This document shows positions 1 to 9,800 of a DNA stretch of 30,905 nt, one piece after another. The translations under genes and the position numbers were made by a program. The notes beneath the pieces are model-generated. The model searched no databases. It was not told where the DNA came from and worked only from the letters and a program-made list of their open reading frames with translations. Where the stretch lies: contig JAZLLH010000051.1 in NCBI GenBank assembly GCA_045598025.1, positions 1 to 30,905 on the forward strand. The letters are read 5' to 3'. This stretch comes from UBA1195 sp045598025 (GTDB taxonomy: Bacteria > Bacteroidota > Bacteroidia > Bacteroidales > WCHB1-69). Numbering within the stretch: position 1 is the stretch's first letter; each line of letters opens with the position of its first letter.

Positions 1-159
1 CCGCATGATCCAGTTTGCGGCTTGCCCGCACAGCCGCTCTATTTCCGATGGATCCGATGATGTGCCGAAACACCTCGCCTGACGGAACTTGCCGTCGCTC
101 TTGTCAATGACCACGACACTGGTCGTGCCACTCCTGTTAACCTTTTTGCGCACAAACAT
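1..159 (-). CDS. IS1634-family transposase, N-terminal part (cut by window edge)
   Basis: Reading the minus strand from the ATG at 159 gives 53 uninterrupted codons to the window edge, beginning MFVRKKVNRSGTTSVVVIDK. This basic start followed by a VVVIDK strand resembles the N terminus of IS4/IS1634-type DDE transposases common in Bacteroidales. The catalytic DDE residues lie outside the window, so activity cannot be judged. A TATCTTTG box four bases upstream of the ATG implies a very short or leaderless transcript. The element lies directly beside a 5'-truncated surface-protein gene, which suggests insertion next to or into it. The family assignment rests on recognising the N-terminal motif only. 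Confidence 0.72.
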   Translation of the reverse strand, partial: MFVRKKVNRSGTTSVVVIDKSDGKFRQARCFGTSSDPSEIERLCGQAANWIMR

Positions 160-163
160 GCCG

Positions 164-171
164 CAAAGATA
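164..171 (-). promoter_or_regulatory. Bacteroidota -7 box (TATCTTTG) for the transposase
   Basis: On the minus strand this reads TATCTTTG, an exact match to the TAnnTTTG -7 consensus used by the primary sigma factor of Bacteroidota. It ends four bases before the transposase ATG. No clear -33 TTG element was seen at the usual distance, so the call rests on the -7 box and its position. Confidence 0.45.
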
Positions 172-257
172 GTCATTTTTTGGAAGCGAGGCACCCAAGG
201 CACCGAGACTATTTTCCGATATTTATGTTTTTCAATAATTTACAATGATACTGAATT

Positions 258-713
258 TTGGCTGTCAAAGTCAGGAAATCACATATGTGGCGCACCTTGA
301 CAATGGATGAATGGGACTACCTGTTTCGTGGACGCAATAACTCGAATAACAAATTTGCCCCTGCTACAGTGAACGATGTCCATGGGTTCGTTGTCCTTTC
401 AGACGTACCACTTGACACGACCAGCCTGCCTTTTAACAGTGTCTCTGATGGAGCCAAAGGATGGAATTCAAATATCTATACCAAAGCACAATGGCTGCGG
501 ATGGAGAAAACCGGCGCCGTTTTCCTTCCGGCTGCTGGCGAACGCTACAACGGCAATAAAGTGAAAAACTGCGGCACAACAGGGAGTTATTGGACCACTT
601 CCGCCTATCGTATGAAAAACGCCTATTACATTCTGTTTTCCGAACAAAATCTCAGCGTAGAAATGACATCAGCCCGATATAATGGATTCTCGGTACGTCC
701 GGTCCTCCAGTAA
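258..713 (+). pseudogene. C-terminal fragment of a Bacteroidales surface protein (FISUMP/C-lectin-like domain)
   Basis: About 151 codons encode the end of a protein family recognisable by WRTLTMDEWDYLF near the start, AVFLPAAGERYNG in the middle, then GSYWTTSAY, an aromatic-rich stretch and the terminal FSVRPV. In Bacteroidales such domains end large secreted or lipoprotein surface proteins; the fold is thought to resemble FISUMP or formylglycine-enzyme/C-type-lectin domains. Here there is no signal peptide and no ATG at a sensible place: the frame is closed by a TGA at 252-254 and the first possible start is a TTG. The conserved part begins at once with the tryptophan-threonine motif, so the 5' portion is missing. 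The neighbouring IS end makes truncation by insertion or deletion the simplest explanation. The gene converges on recF, 35 bases away. Confidence 0.68.
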
Positions 714-740
714 GCTGCCGACTGTCACGAAATCATTGCC

Positions 741-759
741 AAATCCGTTTACCGGATTT
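741..759. terminator. Small hairpin between the surface-protein fragment and recF
   Basis: A perfect 7-bp inverted repeat, AAATCCG and CGGATTT, is separated by a five-base loop and overlaps the recF stop codon. It sits where two convergent genes end, so it could work as a weak bidirectional terminator. There is no T-run on either side, so this is a structural observation rather than a firm terminator call. Confidence 0.25.
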
Positions 760-1831
760 CAATAGGACGATAATCCACCCCGGCTGCGGTACAGACCTCT
801 GACAAGCGTTCGGGGTGGGTGTCGGTGAGAAAGACCTGGCCAAACTGATCTTGGGACACCAAATGCGTCAGACACTGTACCCTGCGGACATCCAATTTGT
901 CAAACACATCGTCCAGCAGCAGAAGCGGTTTTTGTTTTTTTACATTTTTAATGTACTCGAACTGCGCTAATTTCAAAGCAATCAGAAAAGTTTTCTGCTG
1001 TCCTTGGGAAGAAAACTTCTTGACGGGATAATCGTTCGTCAGGAACAGAAAATCATCTTTGTGGATGCCTGCAGAGGTATGCCCGGAATAATAATCTCTT
1101 GAAAGGGAATCCTGCAATTGTGCGGCTAAAGGACGATCGTCCAAGGTGCTTTCGTAACGGATACCGGCCAGTTCTCCCTCATCGGCCACATTCCGGAAAT
1201 ATTGCAGGAAAACCGGGACAAACTCATCCAGAAAACGGTGGCGGGCAGCATGTATCTGCTCTCCGAAAAAAACGAGACGGTCGTCCCAGACTTCAAAATC
1301 CGATGCATTCAAAGAGGAACGCTCATAGGACTGCTTGAGCAGAGTGTTCCGCTGCAGCAGTATTTTGTTGTACTGCATCAGCCAGTCGAGATAGGCCCGG
1401 TCGTATTGTGATATCACACTGTCGAAATAGCGGCGGCGGGATTCACTGCCTCCCTGTATGTAATCCTGATCGTAAGGCGAAATCATCACAGACGGGAAAC
1501 ATCCGATATGGTCGGCCAGACGTTCGTATTCTTTTTGGTTGATTTTAAAAATCTTTCTTTGATTCCGCTGCTGCACACACGACACCTTCACCTCCACACC
1601 ATCGGTATCGAAACGCCCGTGAAGAGCGAAAAACTCACTTCCATGGCGGATATTCTGCTGTTCCGTCGCACTGTAATAGCTTTTGCACATGGAAAGATAG
1701 TGCACAGCATCCAACAGATTGGTTTTTCCTATGCCGTTCTTCCCGCTGATGGCATTCAAGCCCGGAATAAAAGCGTACCGGGAATCTTCGTAATTTTTGA
1801 AATTGATAAGCTGGATTTCCTTCAGGTACAT
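749..1831 (-). CDS. recF: DNA replication and repair protein RecF
   Basis: This is a 360-residue SMC-like ATPase that helps load RecA at single-strand gaps as part of the RecFOR pathway. The Walker A motif GKNGIGKT is at residues 30-37, the ABC-like signature appears as FSSQGQQKTFLIALKLAQ, and the Walker B motif LLLLDDVFDKLD precedes a His-containing loop (TDTHPE). The frame stays open further upstream, but the start at MYLKEIQLINFKNY matches the family length and N terminus. That ATG overlaps the stop of the preceding barrel gene by one base (TAATG), indicating translational coupling. It is the last gene of the TPR-barrel-recF operon. Downstream lies a truncated surface-protein gene and an IS end. 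Confidence 0.97.
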   Translation of the reverse strand: MYLKEIQLINFKNYEDSRYAFIPGLNAISGKNGIGKTNLLDAVHYLSMCKSYYSATEQQNIRHGSEFFALHGRFDTDGVEVKVSCVQQRNQRKIFKINQKEYERLADHIGCFPSVMISPYDQDYIQGGSESRRRYFDSVISQYDRAYLDWLMQYNKILLQRNTLLKQSYERSSLNASDFEVWDDRLVFFGEQIHAARHRFLDEFVPVFLQYFRNVADEGELAGIRYESTLDDRPLAAQLQDSLSRDYYSGHTSAGIHKDDFLFLTNDYPVKKFSSQGQQKTFLIALKLAQFEYIKNVKKQKPLLLLDDVFDKLDVRRVQCLTHLVSQDQFGQVFLTDTHPERLSEVCTAAGVDYRPIEIR

Positions 1832-3564
1832 TACTCTCCGCCAAAAATATATTTCAAACCGAACAGACAGTTGAAACGTTCCGTGTAATAATAGGTATAC
1901 ATCGGATTGAGACGACCCAGCAGATTGTTGAACTCGGCAAAGAAGTGCAGGCGACGGCTCCAATTGTACTCTCCATAAAGGCTCCAGTCAAACCAGTTGG
2001 CCAAAGTAGCATTCGACATTCCCTCCGGAGAAAATTCCGGATAATAGGTTTCACCCTTCAGTGCCAAATTCATACCAAACACCATTTTTTGCTTCAGGGA
2101 ATAGACTGCATCCAGGGAGAAGATGTAATGCGGTTTGTAATACACCGTCACCGAATCGGCTGTAGAATAGGTATTGTAATCAAAATTCAGACGACAATCC
2201 AAGGCATCCCTGAAACGGTAGGACAGGTCCAGATGCACCGCAGTGGAAAGAGCCTTCGTCTGCCTCAGCAGATAGGTATTCTGCAACATAAAAGAGGTGG
2301 TATCGTTGATGAAAACCGATGCGGTATCCGGAATGAAATACGGAAGACCGGAATACGAAATCACCGCCACCTTGGCACTGAAAGAGAGATCCCTTGACAA
2401 ATTGGTCTTGGTTCCCGCATAAAAATGGTACTTGTTATTCAGTCCCAGGTTCTGTTTGGGGGCCAGAAAAGGATTTTCTTCAGACAGGCCTGTATAGTCA
2501 ATCTGTTCCATACCGCCAATCACACCAGTGTAAAAGGAGAGAATGTTGGGAACAACATCAAACGCTGCCGTCACATCCGGAAAAAGTTTGACCGTACTTT
2601 CTCCATTTACCACGCCGAGGGAAACATCAAATCCAAGGTGCAGGTTCCAATACGATTTCTGCATATAGGTATACGGATTCAGATGCAGCAGCCAAACATC
2701 CTTGCGGCTGTCCGTCGTATCCCAATCGTTGTGCAGATATTCACCGTACAAGAGTCCGCCTACCCGGAAATCATCCAGACGTGGCGACATGAAACGCTTT
2801 TCCAGACGGGTTCCGAAACGGCTCCTGTGCTCGAAAGATCCGAAATTGTCATACAGAAAGTCATAATCGGCAAAATACAGCTGGTGCAGACGCATAGAAT
2901 AATCGTTGTTGGTATATGCCTTTACAGAAGCGCCTGCCCTATGATAGTAACGGGCGATATCTTTGGCATCCAAAGTCCACCCGTAGGTTTTTTCCAGTGA
3001 ATCTGCCAGGTATCCGTAGCAATGATAATCATCAAAACGGTAATGAAGCTGTTCGGAAAATACAAAATGGTTCTTGAACTGCTGTCCGTACAAACCCAAT
3101 TCATTGTTGCTGAAATTTGAAGGACCGCAAGTTTTTACATTGTCAAAAGAGGAATGCGAACGCAAATGGACTCCGTAAGCCGATTTCTTGGACCGCAAAG
3201 TACCGAAATCATATTCCAATAGCGGTTGAAAATATCCCAGACCGACTTTCAGATAATGCTGATACAGACGCTCAATCTGGTCCTTTCCCACCTTGGGGGC
3301 CGTAATGATTTCGGGCTGATAGGTCGTCTGATACGGACGAATCTGCAACTGATAGTCCATATCCGGCCGAAACTGCACCGTATCTACGATTTTGGCTGGA
3401 AAATTCATTTTTTTCTGGGCATCCCGAATGACCGGACTGAATGCCGAATTGACAATCACCTCATATTGGGACTGGCCCCAAGCCGTACCCGCGGTCAAAA
3501 CACAAACGCAAATCGCGATTTTTTTAAAGATAGGATTCATATTTTTTCGGTGGATGTATTTCAT
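1831..3564 (-). CDS. Plugless TonB-receptor-like outer-membrane beta-barrel protein
   Basis: The 577-residue protein begins with a signal peptide (core IFKKIAICVCVLTAGTAWG, cleavage likely before QSQYEV) and continues with many alternating aromatic/polar strands typical of outer-membrane barrels, such as HFVFSEQLHYRF and CLFGLKYIFGGE at the C terminus. No plug domain or TonB box is evident, so it resembles barrel-only relatives of TonB-dependent receptors. The substrate is unknown. The start is either the ATG at 3564, one base after the TAG of the TPR gene, or the ATG at 3540, which places the signal peptide right at the N terminus. Its coupling to the large TPR protein suggests the two form an envelope complex; this is inference. 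Confidence 0.8.
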   Translation of the reverse strand: MKYIHRKNMNPIFKKIAICVCVLTAGTAWGQSQYEVIVNSAFSPVIRDAQKKMNFPAKIVDTVQFRPDMDYQLQIRPYQTTYQPEIITAPKVGKDQIERLYQHYLKVGLGYFQPLLEYDFGTLRSKKSAYGVHLRSHSSFDNVKTCGPSNFSNNELGLYGQQFKNHFVFSEQLHYRFDDYHCYGYLADSLEKTYGWTLDAKDIARYYHRAGASVKAYTNNDYSMRLHQLYFADYDFLYDNFGSFEHRSRFGTRLEKRFMSPRLDDFRVGGLLYGEYLHNDWDTTDSRKDVWLLHLNPYTYMQKSYWNLHLGFDVSLGVVNGESTVKLFPDVTAAFDVVPNILSFYTGVIGGMEQIDYTGLSEENPFLAPKQNLGLNNKYHFYAGTKTNLSRDLSFSAKVAVISYSGLPYFIPDTASVFINDTTSFMLQNTYLLRQTKALSTAVHLDLSYRFRDALDCRLNFDYNTYSTADSVTVYYKPHYIFSLDAVYSLKQKMVFGMNLALKGETYYPEFSPEGMSNATLANWFDWSLYGEYNWSRRLHFFAEFNNLLGRLNPMYTYYYTERFNCLFGLKYIFGGE

Positions 3565-3565
3565 G

Positions 3566-6500
3566 CTAATTATTTCCCAATTCTATGTTGTTGTTATCCT
3601 GTTGCAGTTCCTCCTGGCGCTGCTGCCTTTCCTTGTTCTGTGCTTCTTCCACAGCCAGGATGGCGTTGTATTTGTTCAGAGCCTGAGTACGCAGTTCCTC
3701 TCCATCGTAATTGTCAATGATGCTCAAATAGGTATGCTTGGCCTGGAAAGTATTTCCTTTATCTGCGTAAATATCGCCCAAGAGTATGTAACTTTTTACA
3801 GACCAGTATTCATAGGCAATGTTGACCAGTATTTCGAATATTTTCTTTTCCGCCTGATCCAAATTTCCTTGGAGATACTCTATCTCCGCCAATTTGTACA
3901 ATCCTTCCGAGGCGTATTCAGACTGGGTATTCCGGCTCAACCAGGTGTACTCCTCTTCCGCCAGTTTCCAGTCCTTCAGGAAGACGGCCGAACGGGCCCT
4001 CACAATGTGAGCATCGTTTCGTGCTTCGTCCGATAGTTTGTCCATCTCCAGCAGCACCTTCCCCACATTGATGGCATTGTTGAAATTGGAATCCGCATAG
4101 TATGCTTTCATCATGCCCTGACAGGCATCCTGACGGTGAGACGGCAGAATATCCTTCGCCTGCAGCCGCTGGTAATAATCAATGGCGGCCCTATAGTTTT
4201 TGTTTCGGAAATGGATATCCGCAGCATTGATGAGGGACATTACTTCAAATTGTTCCATCGGATGGGCAATTACATATTCGTAATCGGAAAGGGCATTGTT
4301 GAAATTGGAACGCTTCATCTCGCATTCCGCCCTGTAAAAATGGGCTTGGGTACTGAAAACTCCCTCCGGAAATTTTTTGATGTAAGCATCAAAACCATTT
4401 TCCGCTTCCACAAACTGCTTGTTATAATATTTGTCGGCAGCCGAATTGAAAGTAATGGAATCTTGGGCTTCGGGCGTAATATTGGCAAAGGACACATTGC
4501 GGACATAGGCAAAGAATTCCTCTACATTCCCTTGCTGGGAATAGATATTCTCTATGCTTTTCAATGCCGTACTTGCCTCTTTCGTTTTCGGATAATCCTG
4601 CACCACCTGCTTGAAAACATTCAGGGCATTGCCGTCGTCCTCTGTATTGTAGTACACCATACCGAGTTTCAGCATCACCTCTTTCGTATCCTGGTTTTTC
4701 GGATATTTGCGGATGTAATTCCTATAAATGGCTGCGGCCTTTTCGTTATCACCCATGGACAGATAAGTATTTGCCGTTTCCAGCAAAGCTTCCGAAGCAT
4801 AGTCGGACTGGGGGTATGCTTGTCTCAACTGCTCCATCAGGGTTATCTTCTCGCTGTTCTTATCCATGCTGCCGAGCGCCTGCGCCTTTTGATAGATGGC
4901 ATAATCCACATCGTATGTATTCAGAGCGATGGTTTTGGAATAATAGGATGCTGCTGTATTCAAATCGGAAAGCATATAATAGCAATCTCCCAGACGATTG
5001 TACAAATCGGCTGTCAAACGCCGGTCGCTGCCGTAACTTTTCCTGTTTTCAAACTCCTTGAAACGCTCCAGCGCGTGCGAATACTGGCGCACCTTAAAAT
5101 GAGCGTAACCAGCATTGTAATAGGCCATTGCATACTCATCCGTCTGAGGGGCGCCCGAAGAAGCAAAAAAGCGATTGTAGCCATCCACGGACTCCGGATA
5201 CCGGGCGTCCTGATAATAGGATTCGGCTGTCCAGAATACGCTCTGGGAATACACGGCAGGATCATAGTTATTCTCCATGGATTTGCTGAAACAGCTCCTG
5301 GCTTCTTCATATTTTCCGCTGTTGTACAACTCCATTCCCTTGAAGCAGAGTACCCGCTGATAAGCCTCATTCAACTTGGCCGAACGGTGCTCGATTTTTT
5401 CCAGAGAACGTATGGCCGCATTGTAATTTTTCGTGGTCAGATAAATATCGGAAAGATATTGCTCCGCTTCTGCGCGCCGCGCCGCATCCGGATATTCATT
5501 CATGTATTTTTCAAATGCCGTGATGGCATTGGAAAAAGGATTTGATGACAGTTCATACTGCAACTTGGCATACGTAAAGAGGGCATCTTCGGTCAGGTAG
5601 GGATCTTTCTTGATTTCATAGGCTGCATAAAACGTATTGGCGGCAAATTCCTTCTTGCCCATTTTCAGATAGCTGTCACCAATCAGGAAATACACCTGCT
5701 GATTGAGTTCGTCCTGGCCTCGTCCAATGGCTTTGGTCAGATACTGCACAGCTTTATCGTATTGATTTTCCTGATAATAGCAATATCCCAATTCATAATA
5801 ATCCTGACAATTTGCCATTTCTATACGGCTGAAATACGCCTCCTGATAAGGAATGGCTTCTTTATACTTGCCCAATTCAAAATAGGAGCGGGCAATGAGA
5901 TGGTTGATTTCAGGAATACGCTTGGCCGTGCTTTTCTCCAAAAAATAATCCGCATTTTCTACTATTTTTTCATAATCACCCTGTGCCATATACAATTGGG
6001 CAATGTAATACGGCACGACACTGGTGTATCCGTCCACCTCCGCCAACTGCTGGAAACCGGCAAGGGCGGTCCGGTTGTTCCTTTCCAAATAGAGAATATG
6101 GGAATAATAGAACAAGGCTTTGTTCTTGTACTGACAATCTATGTCCTTCACTTCAGCCAGCAAAGGCTTGGCCTCATCGTAATTTTCGTCATCAAAATAG
6201 CAATAGCCTTTTTTGAAAAGATATTCAGAACGGGCGTCCCCCTGCAGCGAACTCTCGTCTACTTTTTCGTATGCCAGCAGAGCCGAGCGGTAATAGCCGT
6301 TATTGAAACGGTAATGGGCCAGATACAGATTCATGTCGCTCCAATGGATGCTTTCAGGATAGTTGTCAATGAACTTCCGGCTGAGGAGTTCGGCATCCTT
6401 ATGGTAAAGCATACAGGCACAAACCGCGCTGTAGTAAGCAGCTTCCTCCTTCTGCAATACATACGTTTCCGGGATGGAGGCGGCCACCTTCACAAACGCA

Positions 6501-6667
6501 TTCTTTGCCGCTTCGTACTGCTTCATAAAAAACAATTCCCTGGCTTCCTCCAACTCCCTTTCCGGATTTTGGAAACGCTGCGTCCGCTGCGCGGAAACAA
6601 AAAACGGCATAAAAAATACCCAACTGATAATCAAAATATTAAAAACCTTTTCTACCGACTGTCGCAT
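3566..6667 (-). CDS. Large secreted tetratricopeptide-repeat protein
   Basis: This 1033-residue protein has an N-terminal signal peptide (hydrophobic core FNILIISWVFFMPFFVSA) and then TPR repeats along almost its whole length. Repeat signatures recur as YYELGYCYYQENQYDKAVQY, YNAGYAHFKVRQYSHALERF and YNRLGDCYYMLSDLNTAASY. The C terminus is rich in Gln, Glu and Asn. It is most likely a periplasmic or outer-membrane-associated scaffold. It is first in an operon with the barrel protein and recF, and the next gene starts one base after its stop, so the two products are probably made together. A TATTTTTG promoter box lies about 40 bases upstream. No specific function can be assigned; the fold is secure. 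Confidence 0.9.
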   Translation of the reverse strand: MRQSVEKVFNILIISWVFFMPFFVSAQRTQRFQNPERELEEARELFFMKQYEAAKNAFVKVAASIPETYVLQKEEAAYYSAVCACMLYHKDAELLSRKFIDNYPESIHWSDMNLYLAHYRFNNGYYRSALLAYEKVDESSLQGDARSEYLFKKGYCYFDDENYDEAKPLLAEVKDIDCQYKNKALFYYSHILYLERNNRTALAGFQQLAEVDGYTSVVPYYIAQLYMAQGDYEKIVENADYFLEKSTAKRIPEINHLIARSYFELGKYKEAIPYQEAYFSRIEMANCQDYYELGYCYYQENQYDKAVQYLTKAIGRGQDELNQQVYFLIGDSYLKMGKKEFAANTFYAAYEIKKDPYLTEDALFTYAKLQYELSSNPFSNAITAFEKYMNEYPDAARRAEAEQYLSDIYLTTKNYNAAIRSLEKIEHRSAKLNEAYQRVLCFKGMELYNSGKYEEARSCFSKSMENNYDPAVYSQSVFWTAESYYQDARYPESVDGYNRFFASSGAPQTDEYAMAYYNAGYAHFKVRQYSHALERFKEFENRKSYGSDRRLTADLYNRLGDCYYMLSDLNTAASYYSKTIALNTYDVDYAIYQKAQALGSMDKNSEKITLMEQLRQAYPQSDYASEALLETANTYLSMGDNEKAAAIYRNYIRKYPKNQDTKEVMLKLGMVYYNTEDDGNALNVFKQVVQDYPKTKEASTALKSIENIYSQQGNVEEFFAYVRNVSFANITPEAQDSITFNSAADKYYNKQFVEAENGFDAYIKKFPEGVFSTQAHFYRAECEMKRSNFNNALSDYEYVIAHPMEQFEVMSLINAADIHFRNKNYRAAIDYYQRLQAKDILPSHRQDACQGMMKAYYADSNFNNAINVGKVLLEMDKLSDEARNDAHIVRARSAVFLKDWKLAEEEYTWLSRNTQSEYASEGLYKLAEIEYLQGNLDQAEKKIFEILVNIAYEYWSVKSYILLGDIYADKGNTFQAKHTYLSIIDNYDGEELRTQALNKYNAILAVEEAQNKERQQRQEELQQDNNNIELGNN

Positions 6668-6708
6668 GTTCTGACGGATTTGATAGTTTACAATGTGTTG
6701 AACGTTTA

Positions 6709-6716
6709 CAAAAATA
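6709..6716 (-). promoter_or_regulatory. -7 box (TATTTTTG) for the TPR-barrel-recF operon
   Basis: The minus strand reads TATTTTTG, an exact TAnnTTTG match. It lies 41 bases before the ATG of the TPR gene, in the divergent region between two operons. A TTTTTTCG stretch about 17 bases further upstream could serve as a weak -33 element. Confidence 0.55.
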
Positions 6717-6807
6717 CTTTCCTTTCCTCATTGCGAAAAAAGTTTTTCCCATTATTTTTCAACACGATTTTGTTATTAGAATCCACAGGAACAAGCAATT
6801 TTTTGAT

Positions 6808-6815
6808 TACTTTTG
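6808..6815 (+). promoter_or_regulatory. -7 box (TACTTTTG) for the DUF4175-recG-dusB-ysxC operon
   Basis: TACTTTTG matches the TAnnTTTG consensus exactly and lies 23 bases before the proposed TTG start of the DUF4175 gene. It sits back to back with the promoter of the opposite operon about 90 bases away. It also shows that the open frame extending far upstream of this point cannot be the real protein start. Confidence 0.55.
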
Positions 6816-6838
6816 CATATTCGAAATGCAATAGAAAA

Positions 6839-9800
6839 TTGGAAAAAGGAAAAGACAAACTGACCAGAAAACTGGAATTGTATATCCGTAAATACTATGA
6901 CAATACGATTATCCGTGGAGTCATATTGTTTGTGGCTGTATTTCTGGTACTTTTTCTGATTATTTCCCTGTTTGAGCACTTCACATACAGCGGCAGCCCG
7001 GTACGGGCGCTGATTTTCTATGGATTCCTTCTGCTAAACGGAGCCGTGTTCGTCAAAATGATTCTATTGCCTTTTTTCCGCCGCAAGGGATGGATCCGAC
7101 GAATGAGCTACGAAGAAGCCGCCCGACGCATCGGAGCCCATTTTCCCGAAATCGGGGACAAATTGCTGAACACCTTACAGCTTCACGACATGGCAGAAAC
7201 GGGAGCGACAGACTGGGACCTGCTTCAGGAAGCTGTCCGGGAACGCACAGAGCAAATGAAACCCTTCCGATTTCATCAGGCAATTGATTTCAGAAAGAAC
7301 CTCCGCTATGCGAAATATGCCGCCATACCCTTACTGATTTTCCTGCTACTGATCTGCACGAACACTCCGCTGATTACGGGACCGACACAGCGCATCGTCC
7401 ACTATCGGCAATACTACGAGAAACCCGCCCCCTACCGTTTCGTATGGACCAATCCCACAGACACCGTTTTCCAAGATGAGGACCTTACTCTCAAAATCAA
7501 AACCGAAGGAAAGGAAACTCCCGATGAGGTTTTCGTGGAAATTGACGGCACCCGCTACCGCATGAAAAAGAATTCCCCCATCGAATTTGAATACGAACTC
7601 CGGAAATTGAGACAAAATACCGGAATCCGCTTCGTCAGCGAAGAAGTCCACTCCCAAACCTATCTGCTGGAGGTACTTCCCAAACCGAGCATGATTCATT
7701 TTTCCATTCACCTGTCCTATCCCGCCTACCTGCACAAAATCGATGAAACGATGGACAATAACGGAAATATCACCATTCCGGAAGGCACACGGCTGCAATG
7801 GAAATTCAAGACCCTTCACACCGATGAACTGCTCATCATCTTCAACGACAAAACCGTACGCATCCATGGAAACGACGATTCCTTCACCTACCAGTGCACG
7901 GCCCGCAGCGACATCGAATATGCGCTGTGTAGCAACAACCGCTTCATTTCCTGCCGGGATTCCCTGCACTACTCCATACAAGTCATTCCCGATGCCTACC
8001 CGGAAATCCAAGTAGAAAGCAGCAACGACTCCCTCTATTTCGACCGATTCTATTTCAAGGGAAATATTCAGGACGACTATGGCTTCCGAAAACTTCAATT
8101 CGTGTATTTCATCACTCAGGGAAAGGACACCATCACTTCCAAAACAGCTGTACGCATTCCGCTGTCGGAAAATGTGACTGCCCAGACTTTCTACTATTAC
8201 TTTGATGCCCAGACTTTAGGTATCGGATTGGGACAAACCCTGCACTACTGTTTTGAAGTCTGGGACAACGACGGTGTCAACGGAAGCAAGGTGGCCCGCA
8301 CATCGGCCAATGATTTCCGTCTACCCTCGCCCGACGAGGTCAGAGAACAATCCGAACAGGTTCAGGAGCAGACCAAAGATGAGCTTTCCCAACTCATGAA
8401 AGAAAACGAACAGATGGTCAAACGTATCGAAAGTTTGCAGAAAAAAATGCTGCAGCAGAAAGATGCCGGATGGCAGGACAAAAAGGAAATGGAAAAACTG
8501 CTGGAACAATGGAAAGACCTGAAAAAAGAATTGCAAGAGATTTCTGAAAACCAGAAGCGACAGCAGGAGATGGAATCCCAATACGAAACCAGCAGCGAAG
8601 AAATCCTGAAAAAACAGGAAGAATTGCAAAAACGCCTGGATGAACTCTTTTCCGATGAAATGAAACAGACCCTGTCCGAACTGCAGCGCATGATGGAAAA
8701 AGACTTCGACAAGGAGAAGTTGAATCAGGCACTGGACAAAATCAAATTGTCGACCGAGGAACTGAACAAGCAATTGGATCAGGACCTGGCTCTTTTCAAA
8801 CGTCTGGAAGTCGAAAAAAAGATGGAAAACATCTTGAAAACCACGGAAGAATTGGCTCAAAAACAACAGGATCTGGCCAATGAAACGATGAAGAAATCCT
8901 CCGATGAAGGGAACCTGCTGCAGAAACAGCAGCAACTTCAGAACGAGTTCCGGCAACTGACGGAAGATAAAAAGGAAATGGAAGACATGAACAAAGAACT
9001 GGAATCTCCCTATCGCCTGCCCGACCAAAAAGAGTTGGAGAACAGCATACGTCAGGAAATGGAACAGGCTGGAGAACAACTTCAGAAAAAGAAAAACAGC
9101 CATGCTGCCGAACACCAGAAAAAAGCCGCACAGGAAATAGACCAGATGCGCAAACAGATGGAAGATGCCTTCCAACAGGAACAACAGGAAGGTCTGGCCG
9201 AAGACATGCAGAGCATTCGGCGGATACTGCAACACATCATACAAGCCTCTTTCCAGCAGGAAAAACTGATGAAACAGCTGTCGGGCCTCAAAACCAGCTA
9301 CCCGGCCTTCAAGACCGTGCTGCAGGAACAATTCACTCTCAAAGAAAACCTGCGCATCATTGAAGACAGCATTTCGGCTGTAGCCCACCGGCAGGAAGCA
9401 GTAAAACCCTTCATAAACAAACAGATCTCCAAAATAAACAACGCACAGTTCCAGATTATTGAAGCCATAGGCCAGACGCAGGAACCCGAATACTACTACT
9501 TCCAGCCGCGAAATTTCAGTAATGCAGCGGCTAAACAGCAATATGTGATGACTGCACTGAACGACCTCTCCCTTATGCTGGCTGAGTCCCTTGATCAGAT
9601 GCAGAACCAGCAGGGAGAGCAATCCGGTTCGTCCAGCAAAGGAGGAGGTTGCAAAAAAGGAGGAAAAAACGGAGACAAACCTTCCAACGACATGAAATCT
9701 CTGAGAGAAATGCAGCAGGAACTCAACCGGCAGTTGGAAGAAATGCGGAAGCAGCAGGAAGGGAACAGTCCACAGAAAAACGGTTCACAAAGCGGGAGCC

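Noticed and set aside
1832..1963. N-terminal extension of recF
   Set aside because: It would overlap the barrel gene by 130 bases, and the RecF family starts at the MYLKEIQLINFKNY position.
4136..5545. 469-codon open frame on the plus strand
   Set aside because: It is fully antisense to the TPR gene, rich in Ile/His/Arg with no domain pattern, and reflects codon bias of the opposite strand.
5762..6838. Upstream extension of the DUF4175 reading frame
   Set aside because: It runs antisense to the TPR gene and across the divergent promoter region; the conserved protein starts after 6839.
8321..9622. 433-codon open frame on the minus strand
   Set aside because: It is antisense to the Gln/Glu/Lys-rich coiled coil of the DUF4175 protein; its Phe/Leu-rich composition is the mirror of that low-complexity region.
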